A stretch of DNA of 64,000 nucleotides from an uncultured Ruminococcus sp. (GCA_902800065.1 CADCDE010000024.1:1-64000); one strand, 5' to 3'; counted from the stretch's first letter, positions 28,485 through 36,591 are shown. Made by a program: numbers and translations. The notes: generated by a model not told the origin, from the letters alone.

Positions 28485-29771
28485 ATGTATCAGAAAAGTT
28501 TTTGGAAAAGAATATTTGCAGTGATGATATCAGCGGCAATTACTGTACCTGTGGCGACAAGCAGCTTTATACCTGTATCAGCGACTATCAACCTCTATGA
28601 TGTATGGGTTTCAAGTGAAGTGATTGAAGAAGAATCCGTTTTACCCGATTATGTACAAAGAGCATTTGATGAGGCAATGGAGGGATATAATGGACTTCCG
28701 CTCACTCCGATAGCATACTACGGCACACAGGTCGTTGCAGGATATAATTATGCTTTGATATGTCAGGAACGCTTGAACAATGGCAATATTTCACTCAAAG
28801 AAGTAACAATATATGATCCGTTGAGTGGAAATGGTGAAGAAAAGGCTAAGATATATGTAAGTGATTTTAATTTGAAGGATTATGAAACATCTTATTCATA
28901 TCCTCTGCCGCAGCAACCACCGTGTGGCAGTATGGAAATTGCAGATGATATGAGCGGAGCGGGCTTGCCTGAAAATGTAAAGAAGGTATATGACAAATTC
29001 TTTAATATGCATGACGGCTGGGGCTGCAGAACACTTGCATTCCTTGGCGAGAAGCATAACAATGAAGGTACGGATTATGCGATTCTCGGTGAGACATATG
29101 CAATAGTTCCTGATGCAGACAGATTTATAGATGTAGTTGTACTTCATGAGGACAATGATGGACATGTGTATGTCAAAAGCACACATTCTCTTTTGGGACA
29201 AAAAGGCAGATATGCGACTGAGTTGGAGAATTATTCCAGAATTTCGAGAGATAGAATAGCCTTGGGCGGTACATTTGATGTTGAAGGGTATGCAGAAGGC
29301 GGTGACGGCAATTATACATACGCTGTGCTTTACAAGAAGAAGTCTGATAAAAAGTGGACTGTAAAGCAGAATTACAGTACGAATGAAATTATAACTGTCA
29401 AGCCTGCAAAAGCAACAATGTATGATGTATGTATCAAAGTAAAAGACGGTACGGGAAAGATAGTAAAGAAATTTTTTGAAGTACAGGTAAATGAAAAGCT
29501 GAAAAATAACTCGACAATTTCCGCAGCGACTATTAAAAGAGGCGAGACGGTTACAGTGAACGCTTCATCAATAGGCGGAACAGGCGTGCCTGAATATGCA
29601 GTTCTTTACAAGAAGGTATCTGATTCAAAGTGGACAATAAAGCAGGGCTATAAAGAAAACAATAAGATAGTAGTAAAACCGTATAAGAGTACAGATTATA
29701 ATATATGTGTAAAAGCAAAAGATTTTGACGGTACAATATCCAAAAAATATTTCCTTGTAACAGTTAAATAA
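28485..29771 (+). CDS. Secreted protein with two Ig-like repeats shared with the pullulanase
   Basis: The N-terminus from the ATG at 28485 has a signal peptide (basic start, hydrophobic core IFAVMISAAITVPVA, then a cleavage-like VSA). The middle part (about 40-235) is unrecognised. From about residue 240 there are two repeats of roughly 90 residues, each with WTVKQNY or WTIKQGY and a YDVCIKVKDGTGK-like end. These match the four C-terminal repeats of the pullulanase at 312-4457. The repeats are therefore a family of surface or linker domains in this organism. The gene lies 18 bases after rnr and ends in a bidirectional terminator. Confidence 0.75.
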   Translation: MYQKSFWKRIFAVMISAAITVPVATSSFIPVSATINLYDVWVSSEVIEEESVLPDYVQRAFDEAMEGYNGLPLTPIAYYGTQVVAGYNYALICQERLNNGNISLKEVTIYDPLSGNGEEKAKIYVSDFNLKDYETSYSYPLPQQPPCGSMEIADDMSGAGLPENVKKVYDKFFNMHDGWGCRTLAFLGEKHNNEGTDYAILGETYAIVPDADRFIDVVVLHEDNDGHVYVKSTHSLLGQKGRYATELENYSRISRDRIALGGTFDVEGYAEGGDGNYTYAVLYKKKSDKKWTVKQNYSTNEIITVKPAKATMYDVCIKVKDGTGKIVKKFFEVQVNEKLKNNSTISAATIKRGETVTVNASSIGGTGVPEYAVLYKKVSDSKWTIKQGYKENNKIVVKPYKSTDYNICVKAKDFDGTISKKYFLVTVK

Positions 29772-29782
29772 TCATAAAAAAT

Positions 29783-29826
29783 ACACGGCAGAGATGTAAA
29801 AGCATTTCTGTCGTGTTTTTGATTTT
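29783..29826. terminator. Bidirectional terminator
   Basis: Stem ACACGGCAGAGATG (29783-29796) pairs with CATTTCTGTCGTGT (29803-29816) with minor mismatches. It is followed by TTTTTGATTTTT on the plus strand and, read on the minus strand, by ATTTTTTATG. It serves both the secreted repeat protein gene and the radical SAM operon. Confidence 0.75.
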
Positions 29827-30891
29827 TCAGAATATCATGTCTTTGAAGCATATAAGCGGGCGGTCATTTGAGTAATCCCAACTATGATATGAGCCTCCGC
29901 CACAGAAATATTTTGAATCACAGTGACTGCATTTTTCATTTCTCTCACAGAGAGGTGTACGGAATATTTTAAAACGATTCTTCCATACGTCTGTGAAATC
30001 GTCTTTAAGGATGTTGCCCTCGATAGTTTCAGGACGTCTTTCAATGTCGAGACAGGCACATATATCACCGTTTGCGAGGATACTTGCGGTATAAACTCCC
30101 GCACTGCATATGAAATACCAGTCACGGACTTCCTTTTCATATTCAAGACCGAGATAATGTGTACAGCCGTATGTAAGTGGATAGCCCTGTTCACGTTTTG
30201 TTTTGATAAATTCAAACAGCTTGATATAGTCCTGTTTTTCGAGCATATATCCGTCAAGGGAAAGAGCTCTGCCCATCGGCTCAAGGTTTACAACTCTCCA
30301 TGAATCTACATCAAGCTCTTGCATAAGCTCAAAGAGCCCGTCAAGGTCATCAATATTCTTTTTGTTGACAACGGTAGTTACCTGAACTTCCGAGAAGTCG
30401 TATTTGAGGAGATTTTTTATTCCATCGACAGCTTTTTTAAAACCGCCTTTGGTTCTTCGGAAACTGTCATGATTTTCTTCAAGACCGTCAAGGCTGATTG
30501 ATATAGTTCTCATGCCTGTTTCTTCAAGACGTTTAGCAACTTCGTCTGTGATGAGAGTACCGTTGCTTGTCATGCCCCATTTATATCCGAGTTTATTGGC
30601 GTATGACATTATATCGAAAAATTCCTTGCGAAGCAGAGGCTCACCGCCTGTGATACAGAGCATAGGCAGGGTATCAAAATCCTGTTTTACCTTGTCAAGC
30701 AGTTCATAATATTTTTCAACAGGCATTTCCTCTGAGGTTACATCTCCACAGTAGCTTCCACAGTGCAGGCATCTTTCATTGCATCTCATGGTAAGCTCAA
30801 AGAAAAGGAATTTCAGTATAGGTTCTTTTCTTAATTTTTCCTTATATTTTGCCATTTCGGTAAGCTGGGATATTTTAGTAATATAATCCAT
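29827..30891 (-). CDS. Radical SAM/SPASM enzyme, candidate maturase of YGPPP-repeat proteins
   Basis: A 354-residue radical SAM enzyme. The SAM-binding cluster motif is CNERCLHC (Cys37, Cys41, Cys44), with an extra Cys48. The GGEP motif (82-85) contacts SAM. The C-terminal SPASM region has Cys262, Cys278, Cys280, Cys315, Cys321, Cys324, Cys330 and Cys348, enough for two auxiliary iron-sulfur clusters. SPASM enzymes commonly modify ribosomal peptides or proteins. The two genes upstream in the same operon encode proteins with repeated YGPPP motifs, so they are the obvious substrates. An ATG at 30891 has GGAGG 8 bases upstream and lies 23 bases after the 70-residue gene. I recall a database family called FibroRumin radical SAM maturase that may match, which I cannot verify. 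Reaction type is unknown. Confidence 0.88.
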   Translation of the reverse strand: MDYITKISQLTEMAKYKEKLRKEPILKFLFFELTMRCNERCLHCGSYCGDVTSEEMPVEKYYELLDKVKQDFDTLPMLCITGGEPLLRKEFFDIMSYANKLGYKWGMTSNGTLITDEVAKRLEETGMRTISISLDGLEENHDSFRRTKGGFKKAVDGIKNLLKYDFSEVQVTTVVNKKNIDDLDGLFELMQELDVDSWRVVNLEPMGRALSLDGYMLEKQDYIKLFEFIKTKREQGYPLTYGCTHYLGLEYEKEVRDWYFICSAGVYTASILANGDICACLDIERRPETIEGNILKDDFTDVWKNRFKIFRTPLCERNEKCSHCDSKYFCGGGSYHSWDYSNDRPLICFKDMIF

Positions 30892-30914
30892 TAAATTTAC
30901 CTCCGTAAATAAGT

Positions 30915-31127
30915 TTACATATCATCTGGCGGTGGACCGTAAAGCTCCTGTGAGATATTTTCTTCGGAGTCAAAGTCAGATTTATTAGATATTTCTGTTT
31001 CATTATTGTTTGTATTGTCCTGTTTTATTGGAGGCGGAGCGTATAAAGGAGCAGGGGGCGGACCGTATAAGCATTGAATACGATTTTGTTTTCTTTTTTT
31101 GCCGAATAATTTTTTGAAAAATCTCAC
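30915..31127 (-). CDS. Small YGPPP-motif protein, candidate modified peptide
   Basis: A 70-residue protein starting at a GTG (31127) with an AAGGGTG ribosome binding site. The N-terminus is strongly basic and aromatic (MRFFKKLFGKKRKQNR) and has no hydrophobic core, so it is not exported by a classical signal. Motifs are YGPPP at 21-25 (right after Cys19-Leu20), YAPPP at 29-33, and YGPPP at 63-67 close to the C-terminus. The middle is Asn/Ser/Glu-rich. It lies between the lipoprotein gene and the radical SAM gene. A short basic leader with an aromatic-proline core would fit a ribosomally made modified peptide, but the leader could also simply bind membrane or nucleic acid. Confidence 0.75.
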   Translation of the reverse strand: MRFFKKLFGKKRKQNRIQCLYGPPPAPLYAPPPIKQDNTNNNETEISNKSDFDSEENISQELYGPPPDDM

Positions 31128-31164
31128 AGTAACACACCCTTTCTGTATTCAAGTGTTTGGTGAA

Positions 31165-31944
31165 TCAGTAATCATCGCCTGGAGGAGGACCGTATAAAAC
31201 CTCAGGCACATCGAAATACGGATCATAGCTGCTTTCGTTAGATACCTCTGAAGGATAAGATGATTCGTCTTCCGGAGGAGGACCGTATAAAACCTCAGGC
31301 ACATCGAAATACGGATCATAACTGCTTTCGTCAGATACTTCTGAAGAATAAGATGATTCATCAAACGGAGGCGGACCATATAAAGGCTCAGGTATATCGA
31401 TATCAGGATTATAACTGCTTTCGTCAGATATCTCAGAAGTTTTGATTGTGTCGGAAGATTCCTCAGTTGGTGTTTCATGACTACTTTCGTCAGATACTTC
31501 TGACGTTTTGCTTGTATTATTTGAGGAGTTCAAAAATGGAGGCGGACCATATATACTTTCAGAAATATTAGATGAAGGATCAAAACTGATTTCGACAGGT
31601 TCAGATGATTCAAGCTGGGTTGTTTCACTTTCTAACTGATGCGATTCATCATCCGAAGATTCCTCCGGCGGCGGACCATATATACCGTAAACCTTTTCTT
31701 TTGACGGATTATAGCTGCTTTCCAATGGTGAAGTATCCTGTTTGGAGGATTCTTTTTTAGAGGATTCCAATTTTGAAGTCTTGTCTGATGGATCGGAAAA
31801 TGGTGATTGGCTTGATAATGACATTTCAGCATCAGTAATAGGCTTTTCGGGGGGAGGACCATATAAACCACAACTATTGAGACCTAAAGATGTTCCCAAA
31901 ATTGCGGCAGTCAGCATATTTCGTCTGAATCTTTTGCCTTTCAT
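31165..31944 (-). CDS. Lipoprotein with six YGPPP motifs, candidate radical SAM substrate
   Basis: A 259-residue protein with a lipoprotein-type signal: basic start, hydrophobic LTAAILGTSLG and a lipobox ending in Cys25. The twin arginine at 7-8 (RRNML) is noted, but Tat export is only a guess. YGPPP occurs at 28-32, 89-93, 132-136, 189-193, 220-224 and 251-255. Between motifs are Ser/Asp/Glu-rich spacers with repeated SEVSDESS and PYFDVPEVL segments, the last two units being nearly identical. The first motif directly follows the lipidated Cys. The protein would be displayed on the cell surface as a flexible acidic chain with regularly spaced aromatic-proline motifs. It is the first gene of the operon and has a clear promoter. 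Function is unknown. Confidence 0.8.
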   Translation of the reverse strand: MKGKRFRRNMLTAAILGTSLGLNSCGLYGPPPEKPITDAEMSLSSQSPFSDPSDKTSKLESSKKESSKQDTSPLESSYNPSKEKVYGIYGPPPEESSDDESHQLESETTQLESSEPVEISFDPSSNISESIYGPPPFLNSSNNTSKTSEVSDESSHETPTEESSDTIKTSEISDESSYNPDIDIPEPLYGPPPFDESSYSSEVSDESSYDPYFDVPEVLYGPPPEDESSYPSEVSNESSYDPYFDVPEVLYGPPPGDDY

Positions 31945-31978
31945 TTTGACACGACCTTTCTTTGAATAATTTGCTTAT

Positions 31979-32007
31979 AGTATATCACAAATTTATATTA
32001 TTGGCAA
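31979..32007 (-). promoter_or_regulatory. Promoter of the YGPPP/radical SAM operon
   Basis: On the minus strand, TTGCCA (32007-32002) and TATACT (31984-31979) are separated by 17 bases, 35 bases upstream of the start codon at 31944. The operon's three genes are separated by 37 and 23 bases without a terminator. Confidence 0.7.
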
Positions 32008-32021
32008 TATATGATGATATT

Positions 32022-32277
32022 TTTATGTCGTGAAGTACTCACCGCCTATAGAGGCGGGAGCTTCCTTTAATCCGCCCAACCTTGCAGAGGATTTCATTTT
32101 ACGGGCATCAGTTTCCGAGGCTATGGGCTGTCTTACGGACAACTTTTGGAAACCTTATGTATATATTTTAACAACATATCTTGATATTGTCAAGAAAAAA
32201 AATCAGCCCTAACGGGCTGGCGGCAATTCATCTCCGACTTATAGAAGTCGGAGTCTTCTTGCCGCATTAGGATAAAA
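32022..32277 (-). mobile_element. IS200/IS605-family deletion remnant
   Basis: On the minus strand the left end has a hairpin ACTCCGACTTCTATAAGTCG plus GAG, then a promoter (TTGACA 32193-32188, TAAAAT 32170-32165, spacing 17). A short stretch encodes what looks like the C-terminus of a TnpB protein (an in-frame segment with SETDARKMKSSARLGGLKEA that ends in a stop near 32023). The right end has the hairpin CCGCCTCTATAGGCGG and GTACTTCACGACA. The body of tnpA and most of tnpB are missing, so it is a non-autonomous derivative. It abuts the frameshifted gene at 32278 and lies just upstream of the YGPPP operon promoter. Confidence 0.7.
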
Positions 32278-32621
32278 TCAAACAATAGCCTGAGACTGTA
32301 TTGCAGATGCTTGGCTTGCAGCTTCTGTCATTATTTTCTGAGACATTTTAGCTTTTTGTGCAATCTGTAAGAGCTGAGCAGCAGTTGTAGTTGAGAGCTT
32401 CGCATAAGCATTTTTTGCAGCGGTTTCCAAAATAGCCTTTAAAGTGTCCAGCTTAGAAAGTTCAACCTGTTCATAGTCCTCGAAGCCATTATCACGATAG
32501 GTTCTTCTTCAACTGCGGTATCCTCAACGGCAGATGCACAAACGCCAGTTATACTTGCGACCATAGAGATTGCAAGTGCAGCAGTAAGGATTATTGTCAT
32601 AAATTTCTTTGATGAATTCAT
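32278..32621 (-). pseudogene. Small secreted Ala/Gln-rich protein, frameshifted
   Basis: The ATG at 32621 follows an AGGAGG ribosome binding site and opens a signal peptide (MNSSKKFMTIILTAALAIS). The frame ends at 32439, but a different frame continues with DNGFEDYEQVELSKLDTLKA, then an Ala/Gln-rich helix, to a stop at 32278. Both parts fit one protein of about 113 residues with a single frameshift near 32500-32510. The C-terminal part (KLSTTTAAQLLQIAQKAK) is amphipathic. The stop is next to the IS605 remnant. Whether the shift is a real mutation, a sequencing error or programmed cannot be told. Confidence 0.6.
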
Positions 32622-32732
32622 TTAAAGATTCCTCCTGACTGATATATATTTTTTTAATAAACTTGCTAAAGTGTATTGATGATATTTACAAAAAAAGTTA
32701 TATATTTTAACTAAAGATTTTTAGTAAAATAA

Positions 32733-32828
32733 CGTGAGTTCGATGAAAACGAAAAATTATTATACTGTCATTCTGAGGAGCGACAGCGACGAAGAATCTT
32801 TTGAAGATTCCTCACTGCGTTCGGACGT
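32733..32828. mobile_element. Miniature hairpin element, CGTGAGTTCGA type
   Basis: Starts CGTGAGTTCGATGAAAACGA, contains the inverted hairpin core (GTCATTCTGAGGAGCGACAG ... CTCACTGCGTTCGG) and ends ACGT. Compared with the copy at 46191-46293, eight bases of the right terminal repeat are missing. TAAAATAA occurs on both sides (32725-32732 and 32829-32836), consistent with an 8-bp target duplication. Confidence 0.75.
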
Positions 32829-32835
32829 TAAAATA

Positions 32836-32866
32836 AAAAATCCCCTTTTCCTAGAAAAAGGGGATA
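32836..32866 (-). terminator. Terminator of the CotH-family gene
   Basis: On the minus strand TCCCCTTTTT pairs with AAAAGGGGA (32841-32864) followed by TTTTTTATTTT. It is 8 bases downstream of the stop codon at 32874. Confidence 0.75.
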
Positions 32867-32873
32867 ATAATTA

Positions 32874-34898
32874 TCAGTTTTCGGACTTTTTGCCTGTAGT
32901 AAAAATAATAATTAGTGAAACAAGAGCTGATGTCAGGAATACAGGTATAAGAGATATATCGCTTGTTTTCGGTATATTTTCGGTAGGTACAGAAGATGTA
33001 CTTGAGATTTGAGTATTTGATTGTTTTGATGTATCGGAGATACTGTTTTGGATAGGAGATGATTGCTTTGAGATTTCCGTATTTTGCGAATTTTGAGAAA
33101 CTTTTGATATTTCCGAAGCCTGAGATATTTCTGATACTTCTGATATTTCCGAAGTCTCGGATATTTCTGAAACGTCTGATACTTCCGAAATCTCTGATAT
33201 TTCGGATATTTCTGAGATCTCTGAGATTTCCGAAATCTCCGATATTTCCGAAACGTCTGAAACATCTGATATTTCAGGGATATAATACGGGTCATATGAA
33301 TAAGTCGGAGTCAGTACAATATCATTATAAATAATAGTGTCATCGTGATATACCTTTCCATTTTCGTCTACCCAGTCGTTAAATACCATGCCTTCAACCT
33401 TTGGAGGCTGTGGGCATTGGTATGGGTGCAGGATAGGTTCATCTTTAAGTGTAAGGCTTTGTATCACTTCATCATTGTATTTGAATGTGACAGTGCAGAA
33501 TACTTTTGTAAGGTCAGTGTCGATATGTTCGTTTATCCAAGCCTGTCTTTCAGACATCCAGTTTCTCAGAAGTTCGACTTCACCTTTGAATCCGCATTCT
33601 TCGTGGAAAAGATAAGGAGATCCCCATTTGCCGTCATCAGTTTGAGCAGATTTTTCCTGTTCAGCGGCATATTGGTCGATAATTCCGCCCTCTTTGATAA
33701 CATCTGTTATGATTGAATCAAGAACCTTCCAGCGTTCTTTGAGAAGCTGCTGATATTCGGTGTTGTAAGCTCTGAGATGGTCAGTCCAAAGGAAATGTGC
33801 TCTGTTGAAGCCGTAAGTTTCCTGTTCATAGAGACCGAAGGCATAGTCAAAGTCCCATAAAGGTCCCCAGTAAAGTTTTCCGTCTCTTTCCTTGTAGAGA
33901 TAGTTGCTCGGTGATTCATAGGCATCATGGTTGCGGCTGAATTCCTGTATCCACCAGTAATCTGCTGTTGACTGTATATCCATGTAATCGGTATAGGGTA
34001 TGCCGTCAGAGTCCTTGAAATCATCTCCGAAAATAGCCTCAGCAGTTTTATTGAGGTAATCGGTTATGTATTGTTTTTGTTCGGAAGTACCGACAGCATC
34101 ACTGTCCTCGGAGTAAAATTCGGGTTCCTCAGCCCATATTTTTATATTATTGTCAACGGTCAGAATATTCTGGTCGGGATAAGTCTTTATCAAATTGTTG
34201 TATGGATTGAGTGCCAGAAGATAACCGCCTGTTATATTGGGTTCGGAATTGTCTTCTTCGGTGAGTTCATCAATATTTACTCGTGATTTGCCTATTCTTA
34301 CGGTTTCAGCGAGGAAATAAGAGCCAAGATATTCTCCGTTCATGACTAAATCAACCGGGAGCATTTTGGGAGTATATGCAAAGCCGAGTTTTTCGCTGAT
34401 ATAGCTTGCAACTCTGTTTCTCAGAAAGCTGGCATCAAAACGGTTAGCAAGCAAAGCCCAGTGTTTGTTTTTGCCCATGCCGAGCAGTTCAGCTTTTTTG
34501 TCGAGCTTGAATTTATACGGCTTTTTGTCTACCATCCATGTCACGTTTCCTCTGCCACGAATGTACTCAAGCTGTAATTCATCGGTGTCTTCAAGTACGG
34601 TATCACTGTAATCACCTGTATATCCGTCGGGGACATCTATTTTGACAGTGCCTGTACATCTTACGCTGTGGTCGAAGCTGTCGTTCATTTCCTCAATGGT
34701 AGCGAAGCCCTCAGCATTTTCATCAATGTTGATGTACACTATGGGAATATTATTTGCTTCAATGACACTGAGGTCTGTATATTCAACGGAGTATACAGAG
34801 AAAGTATTCATCAGCAGTGCTGACGAAAGGGTAAGTGCTGAAATAATTTTTTTGAACAGGTTCAATTTAATAGTCACGCTCCTCAAATAATATTTCAT
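32874..34898 (-). CDS. Secreted CotH-family protein with Ser/Glu/Ile repeats and C-terminal membrane anchor
   Basis: The CotH kinase-like domain spans about residues 50-440, with an early RGRGNVTW-like strand, KPYKFKLDKKAELLGMGKNK and WALLANRFD, and a late YWGPLWDFDYAFG with the metal-binding-type Asp pair. CotH proteins include atypical kinases that phosphorylate spore coat proteins. In Ruminococcus they are often extracellular. A signal peptide (about 12-38), a MucBP/InlB-like strand region (about 480-540), a stretch of EISEISEIS repeats (about 545-600), and a C-terminal IPKTSD-like motif with hydrophobic helix and basic end suggest cell-surface anchoring, perhaps by a variant sortase motif. 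GAGGAG lies after the ATG at 34898, so the true start may be a later TTG near 34865. Confidence 0.8.
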   Translation of the reverse strand: MKYYLRSVTIKLNLFKKIISALTLSSALLMNTFSVYSVEYTDLSVIEANNIPIVYINIDENAEGFATIEEMNDSFDHSVRCTGTVKIDVPDGYTGDYSDTVLEDTDELQLEYIRGRGNVTWMVDKKPYKFKLDKKAELLGMGKNKHWALLANRFDASFLRNRVASYISEKLGFAYTPKMLPVDLVMNGEYLGSYFLAETVRIGKSRVNIDELTEEDNSEPNITGGYLLALNPYNNLIKTYPDQNILTVDNNIKIWAEEPEFYSEDSDAVGTSEQKQYITDYLNKTAEAIFGDDFKDSDGIPYTDYMDIQSTADYWWIQEFSRNHDAYESPSNYLYKERDGKLYWGPLWDFDYAFGLYEQETYGFNRAHFLWTDHLRAYNTEYQQLLKERWKVLDSIITDVIKEGGIIDQYAAEQEKSAQTDDGKWGSPYLFHEECGFKGEVELLRNWMSERQAWINEHIDTDLTKVFCTVTFKYNDEVIQSLTLKDEPILHPYQCPQPPKVEGMVFNDWVDENGKVYHDDTIIYNDIVLTPTYSYDPYYIPEISDVSDVSEISEISEISEISEISEISEISEVSDVSEISETSEISEVSEISQASEISKVSQNSQNTEISKQSSPIQNSISDTSKQSNTQISSTSSVPTENIPKTSDISLIPVFLTSALVSLIIIFTTGKKSEN

Positions 34899-34919
34899 GT
34901 GATATTATTAATGTGATTT

Positions 34920-35681
34920 TTATATTCTTACGGGAATATTATTTTTGTCAAGGTAGTTTTTAAGTTCGCCAATGGATATTTCACCGAAATGGAAAAGAGA
35001 GGCAGCTAAAACGGCATCAGCCTTTCCGAGAGTGAATACATCAGAAAAATGCTCCAAAGCCCCTGCACCGCCTGAAGCTATCACAGGGATACCGACATTT
35101 TCTGAAACGGCTCTTGTAAGCTCAATGTCATAACCGTTTTTTGTACCGTCACAGTCCATGCTTGTAAGTAATATTTCGCCTGCACCACGTTTTTCGGCTT
35201 CAACAGCCCATTTGAGAACGTCTTTTTCAGTGTTTATCCTGCCGCCGTTGATATATACATCCCAGCCGCTTTTGTCACTTCTTCTTTTGGCATCTATCGC
35301 AGTGACAACGCACTGACTGCCGAATTTATAAGCAGCTTCGTTTATGATTTCAGGACGGTGGACTGCCGCTGAATTGACGGAAACCTTATCAGCACCTGCA
35401 CGGAGGATAGCAGTGAAATCCTCGACAGTACGTATACCTCCGCCGACTGTGAACGGAATGAAAACACTGTCTGCAACAGCCCTTACAACGTCAACGATTA
35501 TATTTCTTGCATCGCTTGAAGCTGTAATGTCAAGTAAAACAAGTTCGTCTGCACCCTCTTTGTCATATATTTTGGCACATTCAACGGGGTCACCTGCATC
35601 ACGAAGATTGACAAAATTAGTGCCTTTCACGACTCTGCCGTCTTTTATGTCAAGACATGGGATTATTCTTTTAGCGTACAT
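34920..35681 (-). CDS. hisF: Imidazole glycerol phosphate synthase cyclase subunit
   Basis: Cyclase subunit of the HisH-HisF complex of histidine synthesis, which forms imidazole glycerol phosphate and AICAR. Starts [20 protein letters not shown] with the first catalytic Asp, then GGGIRTVED and the second catalytic Asp region VTAIDAKRR; phosphate loops [10 protein letters not shown] are present. The ATG at 35681 follows AAAGGAG and gives the normal start; a TTG two codons upstream overlaps hisH. Length (253 residues) is normal. No other his genes are in the window. Confidence 0.95.
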   Translation of the reverse strand: MYAKRIIPCLDIKDGRVVKGTNFVNLRDAGDPVECAKIYDKEGADELVLLDITASSDARNIIVDVVRAVADSVFIPFTVGGGIRTVEDFTAILRAGADKVSVNSAAVHRPEIINEAAYKFGSQCVVTAIDAKRRSDKSGWDVYINGGRINTEKDVLKWAVEAEKRGAGEILLTSMDCDGTKNGYDIELTRAVSENVGIPVIASGGAGALEHFSDVFTLGKADAVLAASLFHFGEISIGELKNYLDKNNIPVRI

Positions 35682-35683
35682 AT

Positions 35684-36304
35684 TCAAACTCCTTTCGCAA
35701 TATCAACGAAATTCTGTAATATCTGCAAACCGATTTTACCGCTTTTTTCGGGGTGGAACTGTGTAGCATATATATTCTGATACTGAACAGCGGCATCAAT
35801 GTCAACACCGTAATTTGTTCTTGCGGCAACGATATTTTCACTTTCGGCTTTGAGATAATATGAATGAACGAAATAGACATAGGAGTTTTGAGGGATATTT
35901 TTGAAAATACCGTCATTTTTGAGAATATCAAGTGAATTCCAGCCCATGTGAGGTATTTTGAGAGTATTGTCTTGATTAGGTATCTTTGTTATAGAGCCTT
36001 TAAGGAGACCGAGTCCCTGAACGCCCCTGCTTTCATCACTGTCGTCAAAGAGGAGCTGAAGTCCAAGACATATACCGAGAAAGGGCTTGCCTGTTTTTAC
36101 GAAATCAAGAACTGCTTTATCCGCACCGGAATTTTTCATACATGACATTGCATCAGCAAAAGAGCCTACTCCAGGAAGAATAGCACCCTCAGCATTGAGT
36201 ATATCATTTTCCTTGTCAGTGATAATGCAGTCACAGTTTATATAATTGAGTGCTTTGACAACGCTTTGAAGATTGCCTGCACCGTAGTCTATAACAGCTA
36301 TCAT
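35684..36304 (-). CDS. hisH: Imidazole glycerol phosphate synthase glutaminase subunit
   Basis: Glutamine amidotransferase subunit of the HisHF complex. It starts [19 protein letters not shown], has the nucleophile Cys in [14 protein letters not shown], and the catalytic His-Glu in [10 protein letters not shown]. Length (206 residues) is normal. The ATG at 36304 is the family start; the 23-residue upstream extension is unlikely. Its stop overlaps the ribosome binding site region of hisF. The leader upstream is disrupted by a miniature element at 36339-36491, so the hisHF promoter may lie within or be supplied by the element. Confidence 0.95.
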   Translation of the reverse strand: MIAVIDYGAGNLQSVVKALNYINCDCIITDKENDILNAEGAILPGVGSFADAMSCMKNSGADKAVLDFVKTGKPFLGICLGLQLLFDDSDESRGVQGLGLLKGSITKIPNQDNTLKIPHMGWNSLDILKNDGIFKNIPQNSYVYFVHSYYLKAESENIVAARTNYGVDIDAAVQYQNIYATQFHPEKSGKIGLQILQNFVDIAKGV

Positions 36305-36338
36305 TTCTTTTTTTCCAACTTTCTTTTTAAATTTCCGA

Positions 36339-36491
36339 CTATAGATGAGCAAATTTAAAAAATGCACAAACAACTTGTCATTCCGAGCGTAGCGAGGAAT
36401 CTTTTAAGCCCCTTCACTTCGTTCAGGGTGACGAAACATGATATTTTATTTTGCATGATAATAAACAATTTATAAATTTGCTCATTTATAG
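36339..36491. mobile_element. Miniature element with CTATARATGAGCAAATTTA ends
   Basis: Left end CTATAGATGAGCAAATTTA (36339-36357) and right end TAAATTTGCTCATTTATAG (36473-36491) are inverted copies with one difference. The core (about 36378-36440) is the common GTCATTCCGAGCG hairpin unit with its partner CGTTCAGGGTGACGAAAC. Total 153 bp, no ORF. It lies between the divergent hisH and adaptor genes. Confidence 0.75.
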
Positions 36492-36591
36492 TTTTCAAGA
36501 TAATTTTAGCATAAATATTATAACTTGGCAATAGAGATTAAAGTTATAAAACGAAAAATATTACAGATAATAGAAAAGGGAGATGAGAGAG

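Noticed and set aside
31165-31944. YGPPP lipoprotein as a plain proline-rich adhesin unrelated to the radical SAM gene
   Set aside because: Possible, but a second, short YGPPP protein between it and the enzyme in one operon makes a substrate-enzyme relation more likely. Kept as the main alternative.
32874-34898. CotH-like protein as a spore coat kinase
   Set aside because: A signal peptide, repeat linker and C-terminal anchor suggest a cell-surface protein; the spore role is not supported by position.
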